DNA from: an uncultured Erysipelotrichaceae bacterium
GTDB lineage: Bacteria; Bacillota_I; Bacilli_A; Erysipelotrichales; Erysipelotrichaceae
Reading direction: 5' to 3'
Assembly (NCBI GenBank): GCA_934675465.1
Contig: CAKUQM010000039.1
Span: 1 to 15,172, forward strand
Length of the DNA stretch: 15,172 nt
Below the pieces are notes generated by a model, which was not told the DNA's origin, did no database searches, and saw only the letters and a program-made list of their open reading frames with translations. The stretch's first letter is position 1. Every line of letters starts with the position of its first letter. Below, one piece after another: positions 13,843-15,172 of this stretch. A program made the position numbers and the translations under genes.

Positions 13843-14686
13843 AAGACATTAATACCGATTTAGAAAAAGCCTCAGCATCTCTTTCTTCGTTACCATCTGG
13901 AATATAATCTTTATTGATATGGCCCAAGAGAATATGTCCTATTTCATGGAACAAATTTGAATAAAAGTTATCATCATCTATTAATGCGATAACTATTTTC
14001 TTATTATCGAGAAATGTTGCACCATGTACCTTCGTATTATTAAATTTAGGTAAAACAACTAAGGCGACACCGTATTCAGCTAATAATTCAACTACATTAT
14101 TTGACTCTGTGTTTAAAATATTAGGAATAACATCTTTAATACCATCAATATTAATTGGTTTTGTCTTAATACTTCTAGCTTCTAATTTTGCCTTTTGTGT
14201 CCAAGTAATCAATGAAAAATAATTTTCATTATTGGTATCATGCTTCTTATATACTATGCCAGGCAATAGATTATTATCTATTATAGAAAGTTTAACAACC
14301 TCAAAGAATTTTCTTAGTTCCTTAACTTTAACAAGCGGATTTTCACTTGTTTCAACCCACTCTAACTTTGCCATTTGAGAATATGGATAGTTTTCTATAA
14401 GTTCTTTATCTTCATCCATTTCATTTTCTTCTTTGATTAATTGTAATTTTTCTCTATAAATAGACTCCAAATTATTCCAAAAACGAGCAGGAAGACCCAA
14501 AACCATTTCTAGTCTACTAGCCATATCCGTTGTAAGAATGACATCTCCATTTAAAAACTTACTTATATGTTTTTCCGACATATCCATTCTTAATGCAAAT
14601 TCTTTCTGACTCATACCCCTATTTAACAGTTGTTCCTTGACCGTAGCACCAGGCGGTATCGCAATATATGTTCTACTATTAGTCAT
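13841..14686 (-). CDS. higA: HigA-type antitoxin with ImmA/IrrE metallopeptidase domain, C-terminus short
   Basis: 281 residues. Residues 10-75 are a HigA-type XRE helix-turn-helix (PPGATVKEQLLNRGMSQKEF, MSEKHISKFLNG). After a helical linker comes an ImmA/IrrE domain with LFHEIGHILLGH (H247, E248, H251) and the ERDAEAFSK stretch that should supply the third zinc ligand. Related fusions, as I recall, run to about 350-370 residues; this one ends ...AFSKSVLMS, where relatives read LLMP or LIP and continue. The stop lies in the outermost half-site of the next gene's operator, so insertion of the ATPase gene may have cut off the tail. The HigB gene precedes it by 21 bases with GGAGAGAAG between. 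Antitoxin DNA binding should survive. Confidence 0.85.
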   Translation of the reverse strand: MTNSRTYIAIPPGATVKEQLLNRGMSQKEFALRMDMSEKHISKFLNGDVILTTDMASRLEMVLGLPARFWNNLESIYREKLQLIKEENEMDEDKELIENYPYSQMAKLEWVETSENPLVKVKELRKFFEVVKLSIIDNNLLPGIVYKKHDTNNENYFSLITWTQKAKLEARSIKTKPINIDGIKDVIPNILNTESNNVVELLAEYGVALVVLPKFNNTKVHGATFLDNKKIVIALIDDDNFYSNLFHEIGHILLGHINKDYIPDGNEERDAEAFSKSVLMS

Positions 14687-14707
14687 TTCTTCTCTCCGTT
14701 TTCATAT

Positions 14708-15004
14708 TTAATGATAATCGACAATTTCCATAATTTTTACAATTTGAATTTGATCATCAATCTTAACAAAAATTAATCTATAAGGATGAACTAGATCCAG
14801 AGCATACTGGCCTTCCCTATTTCCATTTAATTGATGACATCTACCAATTGAAAAATTAATCATTTCTTCTACTGTTTCAGCCGCATTTAACTGATCAATT
14901 CTTAGATGTATCAATTCCGCCATCCTACTTCCATAGAATCTACAAGACTTTGTATAGTCTGTACACACCTTTCTCAAAAAATTATTTTTGTATCTAACCT
15001 GCAA
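14708..15004 (-). CDS. higB: HigB/RelE-family toxin
   Basis: 98 residues from TTG 15004. The longer TTG at 15019 is rejected because GGAGGTG, the ribosome site, would fall inside its first codons; from 15004 the site is eight bases upstream. Motifs FLRKVCTDYTKSCRFYG, then IGRCHQLNGNREGQYALDL and HPYRLIF...VKIMEIVDYH are the HigB/RelE-ParE pattern. HigB toxins cleave mRNA at the ribosome. The toxin-first order with HigA downstream is normal for this type. The operator and promoter at 15022-15081 lie immediately upstream. It looks intact. Confidence 0.88.
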   Translation of the reverse strand: MQVRYKNNFLRKVCTDYTKSCRFYGSRMAELIHLRIDQLNAAETVEEMINFSIGRCHQLNGNREGQYALDLVHPYRLIFVKIDDQIQIVKIMEIVDYH

Positions 15005-15021
15005 ATAATACACCTCCAAAG

Positions 15022-15081
15022 TATAATTAAATTTACCTTTGAGGTTAATTTAATTATATCAATCACATCATAATATATCAA
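15022..15081 (-). promoter_or_regulatory. HigBA promoter and 37-bp inverted-repeat operator
   Basis: Minus-strand -35 TTGATA (15076-15081), 17-base spacer, -10 TATAAT (15053-15058). The -10 is the outer end of an inverted repeat, TATAATTAAATTTACCT-TTG-AGGTTAATTTAATTATA (15022-15058), with one mismatch in 17 bp. HigA binding here would cover the promoter and transcription start. The core ACCT-TTG-AGGT recalls MqsA-type sites, which may be chance. Confidence 0.8.
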
Positions 15082-15097
15082 GTACAAATTTACCTTA

Positions 15098-15148
15098 TGT
15101 CGCGGTTAAGCGATTTTGTCACTTCTTGATTAAGGGATAATGTCACCT
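15098..15148. repeat. Imperfect repeats, possible insertion-sequence end
   Basis: Two 21-base units, 15104-15124 and 15128-15148, share the pattern GRTTAAGSGATWWTGTCACYT (16 of 21 identical, 24 bases apart). A third partial copy has TGTCGC at 15098. Multiple short repeats of this style are known at the ends of IS21-like and related elements. No transposase is inside the window, so the element, if real, lies beyond 15172. Confidence 0.35.
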
Positions 15149-15172
15149 TTAGTTAATAACTGATTGTATTTC

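Overview
The window looks like an AT-rich chromosomal segment of a low-GC Bacillota, probably a gut anaerobe near Erysipelotrichales or related Bacilli. The pointers are the A/T-rich codons, strong AGGAG-type ribosome sites, UUCG-loop and U-tract terminators, and the gene families present. This placement is inference. TGA acts as a normal stop: several genes end in TGA at ATGA or GTGA overlaps, so code 4 does not apply. Almost everything lies on the minus strand; the one clear plus-strand gene is the DUF362 ferredoxin.

Most of the window is an accessory island of toxin-antitoxin and defence-like genes around two housekeeping-type genes, an AI-2E family permease (5098-6252) and the DUF362 iron-sulphur protein (10744-11862). 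Read along the minus strand from the right edge: a possible insertion-sequence end (15098-15148); a HigB/HigA-ImmA pair with a 37-bp palindromic operator; a large HTH-ATPase-PD(D/E)XK protein with its own operator; DUF362 in the opposite direction; a five-gene cassette (MqsA-like zinc finger/HTH, broken Panacea domain, DUF6088/AbiEi-like, DUF3791, DUF3990, DUF3791); an AbiEi/AbiEii pair with a GTTTCACT operator; the permease; a frameshifted XRE regulator; a structured RNA ending in an intrinsic terminator, followed by a MazF-fold gene with an unusual C-terminal Ig-like domain; an AlbA_2/HATPase gene with one in-frame TGA; and a second AbiEi/AbiEii pair with a small trailing gene.

Three features deserve most attention. 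(1) 4261-4461: structured RNA, terminator, MazF-like gene. This is the layout of a type III toxin-antitoxin locus or of an attenuated toxin leader. (2) 8241-10633: a tightly coupled operon in which an AbiEi-type protein is linked not to its usual nucleotidyltransferase but to a DUF3990 (ADP-ribosyltransferase-like) gene flanked by two DUF3791 genes. (3) Two DNA-binding regulators are out of frame exactly at simple repeats: an A7 slippery heptamer in the XRE gene and an (AT)6 tract in the MqsA/Panacea gene. In each case one repeat-unit change restores the full protein.

Three AbiEi-like proteins, several self-regulated promoters with palindromes, and several broken genes together suggest a region with repeated gain and decay of defence modules. 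Family names come from recognition of motifs by eye; no database search was done.
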